From the NCBI GenBank assembly GCA_903922465.1, contig CAIXTV010000274.1:1-40140 (forward strand): a stretch of 40,140 nucleotides of DNA, read 5' to 3'. The notes under the pieces were generated by a model, which saw nothing but the letters and a program-made list of their open reading frames with translations, was not told the DNA's origin and did not search any database. This DNA is from an uncultured bacterium. GTDB taxonomy: Bacteria; Bacteroidota; Bacteroidia; Bacteroidales; CAIXTV01. The translations under genes and the position numbers were made by a program. Shown one piece after another: positions 27,614-34,949 of the stretch (the stretch's first letter is position 1; each line of letters opens with the position of its first letter).

Positions 27614-28294
27614 CTAAATTCTTTTGCAGTTTGTATGATTAGGGCCTGAATATTTATTCCTTATAGATCTAAAAGATAAGAATCCCAAAAAACCAAACAC
27701 AATTAAAGCCGGCCAAATCTTAATCAAACCTTTATATTTTTCGATTAAGGAGGATTTATTTAGGGCTATCTCTTTATTTTCATTATTAATATGTTCGCTA
27801 AGTGACCTTTCTTTTCGACGTGTTTTAATGCGCTCTTTTAATTGAGCATCCTTATTTTTAAATAAATACCACAACTGATTTTCGTAAACCATGAAACTAG
27901 CAAACGAATCTTTATAGCAAATGTTTAGCGCTTTTATAAATGACCCGTATGTAAATCCATCTCCAAAAACAAGATGCAAGCCATTAAGGGTATCTTTCTG
28001 ACATATCAAGACTTGCAATCGATTATCAAATGAATCAAGCTTATTATGAGTGGTTTCCTTGTTCCCATTAAGAACAAAACTTACATAATTCCGCTTGTTT
28101 TCAGCCAATGATAAAACACTTGTGTTGAATCGGGCTTTATTTTCATAAATATTTTTAGGCGAATATTTATCAGGCATGGTAATTTCCAGACATCTTTCTG
28201 TTTTATTGTAAGGAATTAAATAGAAATAGCATAAAACGGGCAAGAATACCAGACTTATCATTCCGGGAACATAATATATGCGACCTCGTTTCAT
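27614..28294 (-). CDS. Two-segment membrane protein with ExbD-like central domain, unknown
   Basis: 226 residues. One membrane segment sits near the N-terminus (about 8-26, M-I-S-L-V-F-L-P-V-L-C-Y-F-Y-L-I-P) and one near the C-terminus (about 192-208, W-P-A-L-I-V-F-G-F-L-G-F-L). The middle part (about 55-140) is soluble, probably extracytoplasmic. Its segment V-F-G-D-G-F-T-Y-G-S-F-I-K-A-L-N-I-C resembles the ExbD/TolR periplasmic pattern (D/G...Y..F..ALN), but the usual ExbD transmembrane Asp is not seen. A lysine/arginine-rich helix (150-185) follows. I recall similar uncharacterised proteins in Bacteroidota. No neighbouring gene suggests a partner. Confidence 0.7.
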   Translation of the reverse strand: MKRGRIYYVPGMISLVFLPVLCYFYLIPYNKTERCLEITMPDKYSPKNIYENKARFNTSVLSLAENKRNYVSFVLNGNKETTHNKLDSFDNRLQVLICQKDTLNGLHLVFGDGFTYGSFIKALNICYKDSFASFMVYENQLWYLFKNKDAQLKERIKTRRKERSLSEHINNENKEIALNKSSLIEKYKGLIKIWPALIVFGFLGFLSFRSIRNKYSGPNHTNCKRI

Positions 28295-28356
28295 ATTGTT
28301 GATGCCTTTGTTTATCGATAGAATAAAATCATACTCCTATACAATTGATTTTTTAT

Positions 28357-28364
28357 CAAAAGTA
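28357..28364 (-). promoter_or_regulatory. Candidate -7 box for the ExbD-like gene
   Basis: The minus strand reads TACTTTTG, matching TAnnTTTG. A TTTTTG lies 17 bases upstream, slightly closer than the usual 19-21. Transcription would start near 28350, about 56 bases before the ATG. Confidence 0.4.
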
Positions 28365-28403
28365 CAAAATAAACACAATTTCAAAAACATTTCCCCCATT
28401 TTC

Positions 28404-28424
28404 AATTGTCAACTGTCAACTGTC
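28404..28424. repeat. Short AACTGTC heptamer repeat
   Basis: Three heptamers, AATTGTC then AACTGTC twice. As I recall, this pattern is scattered between genes in many Bacteroidota genomes. Confidence 0.6.
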
Positions 28425-28465
28425 CATTAAAAAAAAAGGCTCACCCCACCGGCAAGCCCTCTTCC

Positions 28466-28656
28466 AAACTTTAAATACTCCAAGCACTTTTAGCACTCCA
28501 AATACTCTAGGCACTTTAGGCACTCTAAGTACTTTAGGCACTCTAAGTGCTCTAGGCACTCTAGTTCACTCTAGGCACTCTAGTTCACTCTAGGCACTCT
28601 AGTTCACTCTAGCTCACTCTAGGCACTCTAGGCACTTTAAGTACTTTAGGCACTTA
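28466..28656. repeat. 9/10-bp degenerate tandem array (GCACTCTAG type)
   Basis: About 21 units of a 9-bp word, GCACTCTAG and variants (GCACTTTAG, GTACTTTAG, ATACTCCAA), with a 10-bp form TTCACTCTAG alternating with the 9-bp form between about 28562 and 28610. The left units are the most degenerate and the centre the most regular. The right end runs past the stop codon of the next gene (28646-28648) and supplies its last codons. Confidence 0.9.
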
Positions 28657-29578
28657 TTTTCTTCTCCATCACCACATTCTGTTCGAACTTTTGTCCCTGT
28701 GCAATGGTTGTGATAATTGTTTTATCCTTATATTCAGGATGAGTATAGAGAAAGCGATGGGTGCCCCATTTGAAAGAAATATCCTCATAATATCCTAAAT
28801 TATCAGTAGTAACAGGTTTGCGTTTGGGAAGATCCAGGTTGCTAACTGTTCCCCCAATAATAGGATTGCCGCTAGCATCTTTCATATATCCCAAAATAGA
28901 GGTATGCGAAGTCGGAAAATTATCAATTTTCATTAATTTAGCCAATCCCATTGAAAATTCAGGATGATCCTTATTAAAATGTTGTGCGCTATCGAGCATA
29001 TTTGGAAAATCAAATTCCCAAATATCTTTTAAAACTTCATCAATTCTTTCTAAAGCCACTCTAACTTGACCTTGTTTCATTTTAGCTTGACCTAAAAAGC
29101 CTGATGCAGTAGTTTTTAAGAGATTGGCTTCTGTGATAATTTCAGTAGTAATCTCAGTTGAAGCAGCATAAGCTGGTACAGTATCAATTAACTTTTCTGC
29201 TTTATTAATAATAGTTGTTATAGTAGGGATAATTTCCGAAAGATTTTGGAGAGCTATTCCTCTATCGGAAAGTTTGAAAACGGCTAATAAGTCGTTATCT
29301 TTAATTTTTCTTGCATATCTCCTCGAGGGAGCCGATATAAACTGATTGATGTATTCAGATACATCTACAATCGATGCCTTTTGATTAACAGTCAGACCTT
29401 TAATGTCGAACTGTGATATGCCAATCTGAACATTAAGATCGGCGACGTTGCTATTATAATGCGCAACATCTTCGACCATGGCATCGTAGGTTTCAATTAA
29501 TTCTGCATTTTCATCTTCCGTCAGATAGTCGTTGACTTTGTCGGTAGTGTTATGCTTTGCTTCCTGTTTTTTATTCAT
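28646..29578 (-). CDS. Cytoplasmic-looking protein with C-terminal carboxypeptidase-regulatory-like domain
   Basis: 310 residues with no signal peptide or membrane segment. Residues 1-215 are mostly helical and acidic (T-E-D-E-N-A-E-L-I-E-T-Y-D-A-M at about 20-34). The C-terminal part (about 225-305) looks like a carboxypeptidase-regulatory/CnaB-like fold: I-L-G-Y-M-K-D-A-S-G-N-P-I-I-G-G-T-V ... T-T-D-N-L-G-Y-Y-E ... F-E-Q-N-V-V-M. Such domains are usually extracellular, so the lack of a signal peptide is odd. The stop codon and last two residues (S, A) lie inside the 9-bp tandem array, so the original end may have been altered. I do not recognise the full-length family and give no function. 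Confidence 0.75.
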   Translation of the reverse strand: MNKKQEAKHNTTDKVNDYLTEDENAELIETYDAMVEDVAHYNSNVADLNVQIGISQFDIKGLTVNQKASIVDVSEYINQFISAPSRRYARKIKDNDLLAVFKLSDRGIALQNLSEIIPTITTIINKAEKLIDTVPAYAASTEITTEIITEANLLKTTASGFLGQAKMKQGQVRVALERIDEVLKDIWEFDFPNMLDSAQHFNKDHPEFSMGLAKLMKIDNFPTSHTSILGYMKDASGNPIIGGTVSNLDLPKRKPVTTDNLGYYEDISFKWGTHRFLYTHPEYKDKTIITTIAQGQKFEQNVVMEKKISA

Positions 29579-29921
29579 GATAGGAATTTTTAAAGATTCT
29601 GCTACTCCTAAAAACTATAATTGTAGCAAAACCAGGGTTAATTACTAAAATTAATTTTACAAAAGAACATTGTACAAAAATAAAACCTACAAAGGAACAT
29701 ATATTAATTATATAATCAAAGAAAAATATCATAATAATTCTTAAAAATAGTTAAAATATCAATTTGAGGTGTCAAAACAGAAGTCGAAAAGATTATAATA
29801 GATTATGAAATATTCAAATCTGATGCGTTAAAATTTAAAATCGATGGAAGAATGTTCAATGTTGATGGATTAAATTTGAAAGTTGATGGAACAAATATTA
29901 AAATTAAAGCAGAAAAGATGA
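29579..29921. other. Gap with decayed coding-like tract
   Basis: Very AT-rich. From 29768 to 29950 one plus-strand frame is open without a usable start and reads as short repeated pieces (K-F-K-I-D-G, M-F-N-V-D-G, N-L-K-V-D-G, M-N-V-E-V-E-K). The word EVEKIIID here (29780) recurs as EVKKIIID at 29970 in a different frame, with 21 of 24 bases equal. It is most likely a degenerate repeat tract or the dead end of a gene. Confidence 0.5.
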
Positions 29922-30236
29922 ATGTTGAAGTTGAAAAAATCAATGTTTAAATCTCATTTTTTCAAAATCGAAGTCAAAAAGATTATAATCGATAAGCCTT
30001 TTTTAAACATCAAAGAGCTTTTTTCGAACATCAAAGACGAAAAGATCAACATTAAAGTGCCTCCGGAAATTATTGAACAGGAATATTTCGATAGAGATGT
30101 GCCTTATTTAAGATTGATAATTAATTATTTAGAATTCATAGGAGAATTTTTCGAAATTGAATTGAAATGGACGGCAGGCGAAATAAATTCCAAAATCCAA
30201 ATTTCAAATTCCAAGACCCAAGGAGTGCTTTCTTAG
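29922..30236 (+). CDS. Doubtful small hypothetical protein
   Basis: 104 residues at most; ATG at 29943 is an equally good start. The region F-F-K-I-E-V-K-K-I-I-I-D repeats a word from the preceding decayed tract. Residues about 45-88 (P-P-E-I-I-E-Q-E-Y-F-D-R-D-V-P-Y-L-R-L) read like real protein. The last 14 residues (I-Q-I-S-N-S-K-T-Q-G) are translated from a CCAAATTTCAAATTCC repeat, which suggests that the true end was lost. It may be a gene fragment. I recognise no family. Confidence 0.3.
   Translation: MLKLKKSMFKSHFFKIEVKKIIIDKPFLNIKELFSNIKDEKINIKVPPEIIEQEYFDRDVPYLRLIINYLEFIGEFFEIELKWTAGEINSKIQISNSKTQGVLS
30188..30222. repeat. CCAAATTTCAAATTCC-type repeat
   Basis: A run of TTCCAAAATCCAAATTTC then AAATTCCAAGACCCAAG. 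The same words make up the arms of the inverted repeat at 32677-32832, so it belongs to a family of short intergenic repeats. Confidence 0.6.
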
Positions 30237-30510
30237 CTTTTGGGTTTGGGGGTTTCAATTTTTGTTTTGATTACGTGATTTGATAAATTTGAAAATTCAG
30301 CAAATATAAAATGCTAAGGGTTTTTGCCAGCGATTTAAGGGGAATTGTTGAATAGAATTAAATGATTAAGAATAAATTCCAAAAGTGAGGTATCCCTGAA
30401 TTTTAAAATAGAGGTTTTTCCATTCATATTTCAGCTTAATAACCTCCATCCTTCCCCAAATCATAAATCTCAGATAAAGATAGTTTAATTAAACTTTTAT
30501 TTTAAAATGG
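30237..30510. other. AT-rich gap
   Basis: No gene is seen. It includes CCTTCCCCAAATCATAAATC (from about 30449), which partly recurs after the next inverted repeat as CCCCCAAATCTTAAATCC (about 30621). The two copies suggest that the intervening element was inserted or duplicated. Confidence 0.5.
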
Positions 30511-30604
30511 AACCACATAGACACAATAGGAACATAGAATTTCACATAGAAGAATTATACATTAAATCTATGTAAAACCTATGTTTCTATGATTCTATGT
30601 GTTA
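30511..30604. repeat. Inverted repeat element of the CACATAG / CTATGTG type
   Basis: The left arm (30511-30550) contains ACCACATAGACAC, GGAACATAGAA and TTCACATAG; the right arm (30567-30604) is an imperfect inverse copy with CTATGTAAAA, CCTATGTTTCTATG and TTCTATGTGTTA. The 16-base centre is AT-rich. The whole can fold into one long imperfect hairpin. As I recall, elements of this type are frequent between Bacteroidota genes. No protein is coded. Confidence 0.75.
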
Positions 30605-30661
30605 AAGAAACCTCCCTCCTCCCCCAAATCTTAAATCCTAAATCAAAATTCTTAAATATTT

Positions 30662-30717
30662 TTTGTTGTTTATTCAAAATTTATTTGTTGTTTTGCAAAA
30701 AACTAATAGAGCTATTA
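30662..30717. promoter_or_regulatory. Candidate operator region upstream of tetR-type gene
   Basis: TTTGTTGTTT occurs twice (30662-30671 and 30684-30693), 22 bases (two helical turns) apart. TAATAG (30704-30709) and CTATTA (30712-30717) form a dyad ending 16 bases before the start codon. A dyad this close to the start is a likely place for the repressor to bind its own promoter. No clear TAnnTTTG box is seen. Confidence 0.4.
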
Positions 30718-30733
30718 AATAGATTGATTAAAT

Positions 30734-31384
30734 ATGACCATTAACAAAGAAGCGACCAACGAACAAGCTATACTGGAAACGGCTGAGCGTTTGTTTTTGG
30801 AGAAAGGTTTTGCCATGACTTCTACCACCGAAATAGCTAAAGAGGTGGGATGTAATCAGGCAATGGTGCATTATTACTTCCGCACCAAAGACAAACTCTT
30901 CGAAGCCATCTTCGAAAAGAAAATTAAGATGTTTGTGGGAATATTCCTGCAAACCGACGAAGAAAACCTTCCTTTTTTACAGAAATTGCAACTAAAAATT
31001 GAAAGGCATTTCGATATCTTACAGGAAAATCCGCGTCTGCCCTTTCTGTTTTTCAACGAACTGACCACTCATCCCGAACGTATGGACGTCCTCAAACAAA
31101 GATTGCAGGAGTTTCCTAAAACCGTATTCCACCGACTGAACAGCGAGCTGAAAATTGAGATTGAAAAAGGCAGCATCCGCCCCATCGAAACCATCGATTT
31201 GATTTTATCCATCGTTTCGCTCAATGTCATACTGTTTCTGGCTTGTCCGATCGTCAAAAAAATCACCGGCATGTCGGATGACGATTTCCAGATCATGCTT
31301 CAACGCCGCAAAAAGGAGAATGTCATCATGATTATCAACAGCCTCCGCCCCCTCGAAATTCTAAACGAAAAGTGTATAAAATGA
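30734..31384 (+). CDS. TetR/AcrR-family transcriptional regulator
   Basis: 216 residues. The N-terminal DNA-binding part (about 8-57) has the family pattern I-L-E-T-A-E-R-L-F-L-E-K-G-F, then S-T-T-E-I-A-K-E-V-G-C-N-Q-A-M-V-H-Y-Y-F-R-T-K-D-K-L-F. The rest is the helical ligand-sensing domain. The stop overlaps the start of the tolC-type gene by 4 bases (ATGA), so it is the first gene of the efflux operon and very likely its repressor, released by a substrate of the pump. This matches the known arrangement of YbiH/CecR with the YbhGFSR pump, though the sequence alone does not prove the ligand. Confidence 0.95.
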   Translation: MTINKEATNEQAILETAERLFLEKGFAMTSTTEIAKEVGCNQAMVHYYFRTKDKLFEAIFEKKIKMFVGIFLQTDEENLPFLQKLQLKIERHFDILQENPRLPFLFFNELTTHPERMDVLKQRLQEFPKTVFHRLNSELKIEIEKGSIRPIETIDLILSIVSLNVILFLACPIVKKITGMSDDDFQIMLQRRKKENVIMIINSLRPLEILNEKCIK

Positions 31385-32655
31385 AAAAGATATGTAAACG
31401 AACATTTTTGCTGTGGGCATTGATTTTCAATGCTCAAATTGCAGCTTATTCGCAGCTCAGCATCGAAACCTGTCAGGAGAAAGCCCGCGCAAACTATCCT
31501 TTGGTGAAACAATATGGATTGATTGAGCAAAGCGAACACTACAGTATTTCGAATGCTAACAAAGGCTATCTTCCGCAGCTTGCCATAATGGCAAAAGCTA
31601 CCTATCAATCGGATGTGACGGAAATTCCCATTAAAATTCCCTTCCTCACCATCCCTACCATGAGCAAAGATCAGTATCAGCTGGTAGCCGAACTGAATCA
31701 AAGCATTTGGGATGGGGGAATGATACATGCGCAAAAGAAAAGCACCCGTGCCGCAACTGAAGTTGACAAGCGCAAAACCGAAGTCGACCTGTATGCATTG
31801 AATGAAAGGGTAAACCAATTGTTTTTCGGGCTGTTATTACTGAACGAACAGTTGAAGCAAAACGAATTGCTGCAAAAGGAGTTGCAAACCAACCTCGACC
31901 GAATTTCTTCTTTCAAGGACAATGGGGTTGCCAACGATGCCGATTTGGATGCCATCAAAGTGGAACAGCTTAAAACCAAACAGCGAAAGATAGATTTGTT
32001 AGCCACACAAACGGCTTATAAAGATATGCTTGCCGCGATGATGGGTGTTGAGATTAATGACGCAACTGTTTTGCAAAAACCCGATATTCAAAAGGCAGAA
32101 GCGAAAACCCAAAGTAATAATCGTCCCGAATTATCGCTTTTTGCCGCTCAGAGTAATTTATATTTGAGTCAGAAAAGCGCCATAACCTCAGGCAATTTGC
32201 CGAAGTTGGGCTTTTATGTCCAGGGCGGCTATGGCAAACCCGGTTTAAATATGTTGAAAGATGAATTTACGACTTTCTACATTGGCGGATTCAAGCTGAG
32301 CTGGAGTTTGGGAGGTTTTTATTCGATGAAAAACAACTTCCGTAAGATAGATATCAATCAGAAAATGGTGGATGTGCAAAAAGAAACCTTTCTATTCAAC
32401 AGCAAGCTGAAAGTTTCGCAACAACAAAACGAAATGGATAAAATCAAGGCGATATTAAAGGAAGACAACGAAATTATTACGCTTCGCAATAACATTAAAA
32501 AGGCTGCCGAAGTGAAAGTGGACAACGGTATCCTTTCGGTGAGCGATTTGATACGCGAAATTAATGCCGAGAACCTCTCAATTCAGGATAAATCTCTTCA
32601 TGAAATCCAACTGCTGATGGCTTGGTACAATCTTAAGTACACTTTGAACAACTAA
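31381..32655 (+). CDS. TolC-type outer-membrane efflux protein
   Basis: 424 residues from Met at 31381; the Met three codons earlier is possible but the ATGA overlap with the regulator supports 31381. A signal peptide (about 1-23, ending A-A-Y-S-Q) precedes L-S-I-E-T-C-Q-E-K-A-R-A-N-Y-P, the usual start of the first TolC helix. Long amphipathic helices (about 100-190 and 315-390) and the G-Y-L-P-Q-L strand motif fit the trimeric tunnel family. It would be the outer-membrane exit duct for the ABC pump downstream. A 240-base gap holding a repeat element separates it from the hlyD-type gene. Confidence 0.92.
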   Translation: MKKICKRTFLLWALIFNAQIAAYSQLSIETCQEKARANYPLVKQYGLIEQSEHYSISNANKGYLPQLAIMAKATYQSDVTEIPIKIPFLTIPTMSKDQYQLVAELNQSIWDGGMIHAQKKSTRAATEVDKRKTEVDLYALNERVNQLFFGLLLLNEQLKQNELLQKELQTNLDRISSFKDNGVANDADLDAIKVEQLKTKQRKIDLLATQTAYKDMLAAMMGVEINDATVLQKPDIQKAEAKTQSNNRPELSLFAAQSNLYLSQKSAITSGNLPKLGFYVQGGYGKPGLNMLKDEFTTFYIGGFKLSWSLGGFYSMKNNFRKIDINQKMVDVQKETFLFNSKLKVSQQQNEMDKIKAILKEDNEIITLRNNIKKAAEVKVDNGILSVSDLIREINAENLSIQDKSLHEIQLLMAWYNLKYTLNN

Positions 32656-32676
32656 TATCACACAAAACAAGAATTA

Positions 32677-32832
32677 TTAAGACCCAAATTCCAAATTTCA
32701 AGTCCTAAAATCAAAGAATTTAAAACGCTAATTAACATTATGCAGAATAAACTCAAAACTATAAAAATTCAAAGCAAGTCCTTTTGGAAAGCCTTGGAAT
32801 TTGAAATTTGGAATTTGAGACTTGGGTCTTAA
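32677..32832. repeat. Inverted repeat element between tolC- and hlyD-type genes
   Basis: The left arm (32677-32702) reads TTAAGACCCAAATTCCAAAT and a few more bases. The right arm (32793-32832) is the inverse, CTTGGAATTTGAAATTTGG through to GGGTCTTAA, with about 12 extra bases. The 90-base centre is AT-rich and shows no gene. The element could fold into a long hairpin in the operon mRNA. Confidence 0.75.
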
Positions 32833-32895
32833 TTCATTCAAATAGAAATACATAAATAAACAATTGACAATAATTATTAATAAAGAGAAAAAGGT

Positions 32896-33819
32896 ATGAG
32901 AACTTTTAAAACAAAAATAAACAGGAGCGTTCAGTTTATAGTAATCATCGTGGTATTGATGCTGCAATCTTGTGGCAGTTCGAAGAAACATTCGGATGCT
33001 TCGGGGACATTCGAAGCCACGGAAGTGATAGTTTCAGCAGAGGCTACGGGCAAGATACTTGCATTTGACATTCAGGAAGGACAAACCCTCGAAGCCAATC
33101 AGAATATTGGTTATATCGATAGTTTGCAATTGTATTTGAAGAAGAAACAACTGCTCACCAATGTGAAATCAGCCGAAAGTCGCCGCCCTGATATCAGGAA
33201 ACAAATTGCTGCTTTGGAAGAGCAAATAAAAACGGCTCAAAACGAAAAGAAAAGGTTCGAAAAGTTAGTGAAAGCCAATGCTGCCAATCAAAAACAATTG
33301 GACGACATCAACGCTCAGATTGCTGTGCTTGAGAAACAATTGATAGCCCAACAGTCTACATTGACCAACACTACCACCGGCATCAGTGAAGATGTCTCCG
33401 GCGTCGAACTGCAGGTTGAACAACTGAACGACCAACTGAAAAAGTGTGTAATTATGAATCCCATCAAGGGAACGGTCTTGGTAAAATACGCCGAACAAAA
33501 CGAAATGACCATGCAAGGCAAAGCTCTTTATAAGATTGCCGATACCGAAAACATGTTGCTTCGGGCTTACATCACCTCCACTCAGCTTAATAAGTTAAAG
33601 ATTGGTCAAACCGTAAAAGTATTGTCCGATTTTGGCGAAAATGATACCAAAGAATACAAAGGCACTATAGTTTGGATATCCTCCAAAGCCGAATTCACCC
33701 CCAAAACCATTCAAACCAAAGACGAACGCGCTAATCTTGTGTATGCAGTGAAGATTGCGGTGAAAAATGATGGGCTGCTGAAGATTGGGATGTATGGGGA
33801 ATTGAGTATAGAGAATTAA
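32896..33819 (+). CDS. HlyD-type periplasmic adaptor lipoprotein (YbhG-like)
   Basis: 307 residues. The N-terminal hydrophobic stretch ends in the lipobox L-Q-S-C with lipidated Cys26, so it should be anchored in the membrane and face the periplasm. The biotinyl-lipoyl-like half motif is G-T-F-E-A-T-E-V-I-V-S-A-E-A-T-G-K-I (about 37-54), with the other half at C-V-I-M-N-P-I-K-G-T-V-L-V-K. Between them is a long coiled-coil hairpin (about 75-165, rich in K, E, Q, A), then the beta-barrel domain. It would link the ABC permeases to the TolC-type duct. As the third gene of the operon, it corresponds to YbhG in E. coli. Confidence 0.94.
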   Translation: MRTFKTKINRSVQFIVIIVVLMLQSCGSSKKHSDASGTFEATEVIVSAEATGKILAFDIQEGQTLEANQNIGYIDSLQLYLKKKQLLTNVKSAESRRPDIRKQIAALEEQIKTAQNEKKRFEKLVKANAANQKQLDDINAQIAVLEKQLIAQQSTLTNTTTGISEDVSGVELQVEQLNDQLKKCVIMNPIKGTVLVKYAEQNEMTMQGKALYKIADTENMLLRAYITSTQLNKLKIGQTVKVLSDFGENDTKEYKGTIVWISSKAEFTPKTIQTKDERANLVYAVKIAVKNDGLLKIGMYGELSIEN

Positions 33820-33847
33820 TAATTCACAATGAATAATTAATAATGAA
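33812..33847. repeat. ATTAATAATGAA-type repeat, copy 1
   Basis: Begins inside the last codons of the hlyD-type gene (stop at 33817-33819) and contains AGAATTAATAATTCAC and GAATAATTAATAATGAA. Related copies occur around the four-helix-bundle gene at 36904, 37325, 37449 and 37531. Confidence 0.7.
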
Positions 33848-33896
33848 ATATAGAATTGATTATGACATATATGAGTTCACTATATAAAGAGCGACA

Positions 33897-33966
33897 CGTC
33901 ATTGCGAGGAGGAACGACGAAGCAATCCCGAAGCTCAAAGATTGCTTCGCTACGCTCGCAATGACG
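33897..33966. repeat. GTCATTGCGAG palindromic element
   Basis: CGTCATTGCGAG (33897-33908) and CTCGCAATGACG (33955-33966) are exact inverse copies; inside them GAAGCAATC (33919-33927) and GATTGCTTC (33940-33948) form a second matched pair. The whole 70 bases can form a cruciform or RNA hairpin. Its GC content is well above that of the surroundings. This is, as I recall, a widely scattered intergenic palindrome found in many bacterial phyla. Confidence 0.85.
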
Positions 33967-33992
33967 TTTCAAATATTCATTATTGCTAATTC

Positions 33993-34943
33993 ATGAAACC
34001 TTCTAATATTACCCAAATGCCCGCTGTAATTGCAAATAATATTTCTAAAAGCTATAAAGATGTTATGGCTTTAAAGGAAATCAGTTTCTCTGTGGACAAA
34101 GGTGAAATCTTTGGAATCATCGGACCGGACGGTGCCGGGAAAACAAGTCTCTTTCGTATCCTGACTACTTTAATCCTAGCGAATTCGGGATCAGCTTCTG
34201 TTGATGGTTTTGATGTGGTGAAGGATTATAAAGAAATTCGCAAGAGAGTGGGTTATATGCCGGGGCGTTTTTCTTTGTATCAGGACTTAACCGTTGAGGA
34301 AAACCTAAGTTTCTTTGCCCGTGTCTTCAAGACCAGCATCGAAGAAAACTATCATTTAATTAAAGGCATCTACCAGCAAATAGAACCTTTCAAAAACCGT
34401 CGTGCAGGCGACTTATCCGGAGGGATGAAACAGAAACTGGCTTTGAGTTGTGCATTGATTCATAAACCTTCCGTCCTCTTTCTCGATGAACCCACCACGG
34501 GTGTCGACCCTGTTTCAAGAAAAGAATTCTGGGTGATGCTGAAAGATTTACAGAAACAAGGCATCACCATCCTGGTTTCAACTCCTTACATGGATGAAGC
34601 TACTCTTTGCGACAGGATTGCCCTCATCATGAACGGAGAGATATTAAAGATCGACACTCCACAGAATATGGTAAACCAATTTGATAAAACCCTTTTGGGG
34701 GTACAAAGCAAAGATATGCAGCGCCTGCTTACGGATTTGCGTTTATATCCACAAGTACAGTCTTGCTTCGCTTTTGGTGATATTCATCATGTTACTTTGA
34801 ACAATGTTGATTGGTCGAAAGATGATTTAACGAAGTATTTGACTGAAAAAGCTCATGAGGATATCATCATCAACCCCATCAAAGCGGGAATTGAAGATTG
34901 TTTTATGGATTTGGGCATAAGCAATCCATCTCAAACTAATTAA
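33993..34943 (+). CDS. ABC transporter ATPase 1 (YbhF N-half-like)
   Basis: 316 residues. Walker A is GPDGAGKT (44-51), the signature is LSGGMKQ (141-147) and Walker B is VLFLDEP with Glu166. Two usual residues are missing: the Q-loop glutamine is Gly91 (Y-M-P-G-R-F-S-L-Y) and the switch histidine is replaced in S-T-P-Y-M-D-E (196-202). The second ATPase has the opposite pattern, so the two should form an asymmetric pair with one good and one poor ATP site. The C-terminal 90 residues are an accessory domain. In E. coli YbhF the two ATPase halves are fused; here they are separate genes, 6 bases apart. It energises the permease pair at 35745 and 37566. Confidence 0.95.
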   Translation: MKPSNITQMPAVIANNISKSYKDVMALKEISFSVDKGEIFGIIGPDGAGKTSLFRILTTLILANSGSASVDGFDVVKDYKEIRKRVGYMPGRFSLYQDLTVEENLSFFARVFKTSIEENYHLIKGIYQQIEPFKNRRAGDLSGGMKQKLALSCALIHKPSVLFLDEPTTGVDPVSRKEFWVMLKDLQKQGITILVSTPYMDEATLCDRIALIMNGEILKIDTPQNMVNQFDKTLLGVQSKDMQRLLTDLRLYPQVQSCFAFGDIHHVTLNNVDWSKDDLTKYLTEKAHEDIIINPIKAGIEDCFMDLGISNPSQTN

Positions 34944-34949
34944 AAGACG

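Larger units (their letters stand above)
28295..28645. other. Repeat-filled gap
   Basis: The gap holds a candidate promoter for the gene on its left, a short AACTGTC heptamer repeat and the 9-bp array, all listed separately. An open frame from 28345 on the plus strand is only a translation of the 9-bp repeats (LGTLSTLGTL) and is not a gene. Confidence 0.7.

Noticed and set aside
28345-28593. Plus-strand frame LGTLSTLGTL
   Set aside because: It is a direct translation of the 9-bp tandem array with no independent protein features.
28404-28656. CRISPR array
   Set aside because: The units are 7 or 9-10 bases with no spacers, and there are no cas genes. The 42-bp array at 11586 also has no spacers.
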